This document shows, in pieces, positions 5,166 through 5,416 of a DNA stretch of 5,416 nucleotides (within the stretch, counting starts at the first letter, position 1; every line of letters starts with the position of its first letter). The translations under genes and the position numbers were made by a program. The notes beneath the pieces were generated by a model. It had not been told where the DNA came from, did not search any database, and saw only the letters and a list, made by a program, of their open reading frames with translations. Origin of the DNA: Candidatus Babeliales bacterium (GTDB lineage Bacteria; Babelota; Babeliae; Babelales; JANWKD01). The stretch spans positions 1-5,416 of the forward strand of contig JANWKD010000004.1 of assembly GCA_025451595.1 (NCBI GenBank). Direction: 5' to 3'.

Positions 5166-5241
5166 GGCGGAGCTGATGGGACTCGAACCCACGACCTTCC
5201 GCGTGACAGGCGGACGCTCTAACCAACTGAGCTACAGCTCC
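5165..5241 (-). tRNA. tRNA-Asp (GTC)
   Basis: A complete 77-base cloverleaf with encoded CCA: acceptor GGAGCTG/CAGCTCC, D stem GCTC/GAGC, anticodon stem TCCGC/GCGGA with loop CTGTCAC (anticodon GTC), T stem GTGGG/CCCAT (one G-T pair) and the standard TTCGAGT loop. The discriminator is G73, as expected for aspartate. It is the last gene of a minus-strand tRNA cluster, 19 bases after tRNA-Asn, and the repeat copy B begins at its CCA end. All stems pair fully. Confidence 0.97.
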
Positions 5242-5260
5242 ACTTATTTTCAAAAACATA

Positions 5261-5336
5261 TGGCTCCTCGGGCTGGACTCGAACCAGCGACCCAACGATT
5301 AACAGTCGTTTGCTATACCAACTGTGCTACCGATGA
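5261..5336 (-). tRNA. tRNA-Asn (GTT), with acceptor and D-stem mismatches
   Basis: A 76-base tRNA with encoded CCA and discriminator G. The anticodon stem AACGA/TCGTT with loop CTGTTAA gives anticodon GTT, and the T arm GCTGG/CCAGC with TTCGAGT is perfect. Three stem positions do not pair: A3 with G70 in the acceptor (TCATCGG/CCGAGGA), and A12 with A23 plus C13 with T22 in the D stem (GCAC/TAGC). Changes to C3, T12 and G22 would restore the common bacterial tRNA-Asn sequence. The gene is recognisable, but its function is uncertain: it could be a degraded copy, tolerate the mismatches, or contain sequencing errors. Confidence 0.85.
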
Positions 5337-5352
5337 ACATATTTCAAAAGAA

Positions 5353-5416
5353 TGGTGGGCGGTACTGGGGTCGAAACACTGACCCCCAGTTTGGAAGACA
5401 GATGCACTACCAAAAG
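5353..5416 (-). tRNA. tRNA-Gly (TCC), partial, with several stem mismatches
   Basis: Bases 13-76 of a tRNA are present and the first 12 run off the right edge. The acceptor 3' strand is ACCGCCC with discriminator A and encoded CCA. The anticodon loop CTTCCAA gives TCC. Mismatches are T29 with T41 in the anticodon stem (TCTGT/ACTGG), and G50 with G64 and T53 with C61 in the T stem (AGTGT/CCAGT). The loss of the nearly universal G53-C61 pair is notable. Positions 14-15 are TT where a purine at 14 (normally A) is expected. It is probably the first of the three cluster genes visible here, 16 bases before tRNA-Asn. It may be a degenerate copy. Confidence 0.7.

Larger units (their letters stand above)
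4943..5168. repeat. non-coding structured repeat cluster between the exported-protein gene and tRNA-Asp
   Basis: No credible gene is present. The stretch is more GC-rich than its surroundings and full of short inverted and direct repeats: AACGTAGAC (4976-4984) with GTCTACGTT (5001-5009); GTCCG (4997-5001) with CGGAC (5029-5033); GTCCGTC (4997-5003) with GACGGAC (5123-5129); CTTCG (5079-5083) with CGAAG (5094-5098); and GAAGCT at 5065, 5095 and 5143. The words GTCTACG, GACGGAC and CGAAG recur in both orientations. This is the style of dispersed intergenic palindromic elements, possibly a nested array of several copies. The right edge meets the 3' end of tRNA-Asp exactly. An SD and signal-peptide start lie to the left, so any promoter for the gene at 4259-4891 may lie in or beside this block, but I see no convincing one. 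Confidence 0.7.

Noticed and set aside
4943..5168. CRISPR array
   Set aside because: The repeats are few, imperfect, unevenly spaced, in both orientations and partly overlapping. There are no uniform spacers and no cas genes.
5104..5295. Minus-strand open frame of 63 codons containing AVAQLVRASACHAEGR
   Set aside because: This is the well-known false protein produced by translating across tRNA genes. It overlaps tRNA-Asp, part of tRNA-Asn and repeat copy B.
5176..5382. Plus-strand open frame of 68 codons beginning MGLEPTTFRV
   Set aside because: It is the antisense of the tRNA cluster, a common annotation artefact, and covers all three tRNA genes.
5364..5390. Long hairpin in the tRNA-Gly region (ACTGGGGTC with GACCCCCAGT) as a terminator or a template-switch mutation
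   Set aside because: The same near-palindrome exists in ordinary tRNA-Gly(TCC) genes as I remember them, because the anticodon 3' strand and T-stem 3' strand are naturally complementary. It needs no special explanation.

Overview
This is an AT-rich bacterial window with single-domain genes, nearly all on the minus strand. It holds several exported proteins, a decayed insertion-sequence remnant, a structured intergenic repeat cluster and a tRNA cluster. The mix of a secreted sphingomyelinase-like phosphodiesterase, exported proteins of unknown function, an EamA-type transporter and gene debris suggests a host-associated or intracellular lineage. My best guess is Candidatus Dependentiae (TM6/Babeliales), with other amoeba- or animal-associated intracellular bacteria as alternatives. 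This is inference from composition and gene style. No phylogenetic marker is present except tRNAs. TGG encodes every tryptophan in the intact genes, and two of those genes end in TGA, so the standard bacterial code applies.

Layout, left to right: (1) 1-234 is AT-rich intergenic sequence, possibly holding the last 30 codons of a plus-strand gene and a hairpin between convergent genes. (2) 235-1080, minus, is an EamA/DMT-family membrane transporter whose start is unclear. (3) 1086-1589 is a decay zone: a small minus-strand reading frame broken by two TGA codons, then a plus-strand IS630-type transposase fragment joined in frame to an unrelated tail, then two tight hairpins. (4) 1674-2771, minus, is a secreted sphingomyelinase C-like phosphodiesterase with its own near-consensus sigma70 promoter. 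(5) 2931-3587, minus, is an exported protein of unknown function with beta-solenoid-like repeats. (6) 3636-4169, minus, is a FlaR/topology-modulation-type P-loop kinase with a TTG start. (7) 4259-4891, minus, is an exported protein of unknown function; its start is moved inward because of a strong ribosome binding site. (8) About 4943-5168 is a non-coding repeat cluster containing two copies of a roughly 30-base hairpin element that differ by paired changes. (9) 5165-5416, minus, is a cluster tRNA-Gly(TCC, partial)-tRNA-Asn(GTT)-tRNA-Asp(GTC). The Asp gene is intact, while the Asn and Gly genes carry stem mismatches.

The genes at 2931-4891 run in one direction with gaps of 48 and 89 bases and may be co-transcribed. 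The phosphodiesterase gene downstream can be transcribed independently. The clearest functional theme is export towards a host or envelope: three of the five intact proteins have signal peptides. I do not see a complete, recognisable new multi-gene system. The best leads are the covarying repeat that abuts the tRNA-Asp 3' end, the sphingomyelinase-like protein with an insertion next to its catalytic histidine, the reading frame with two TGA codons, and the graded lesions in the tRNA cluster.
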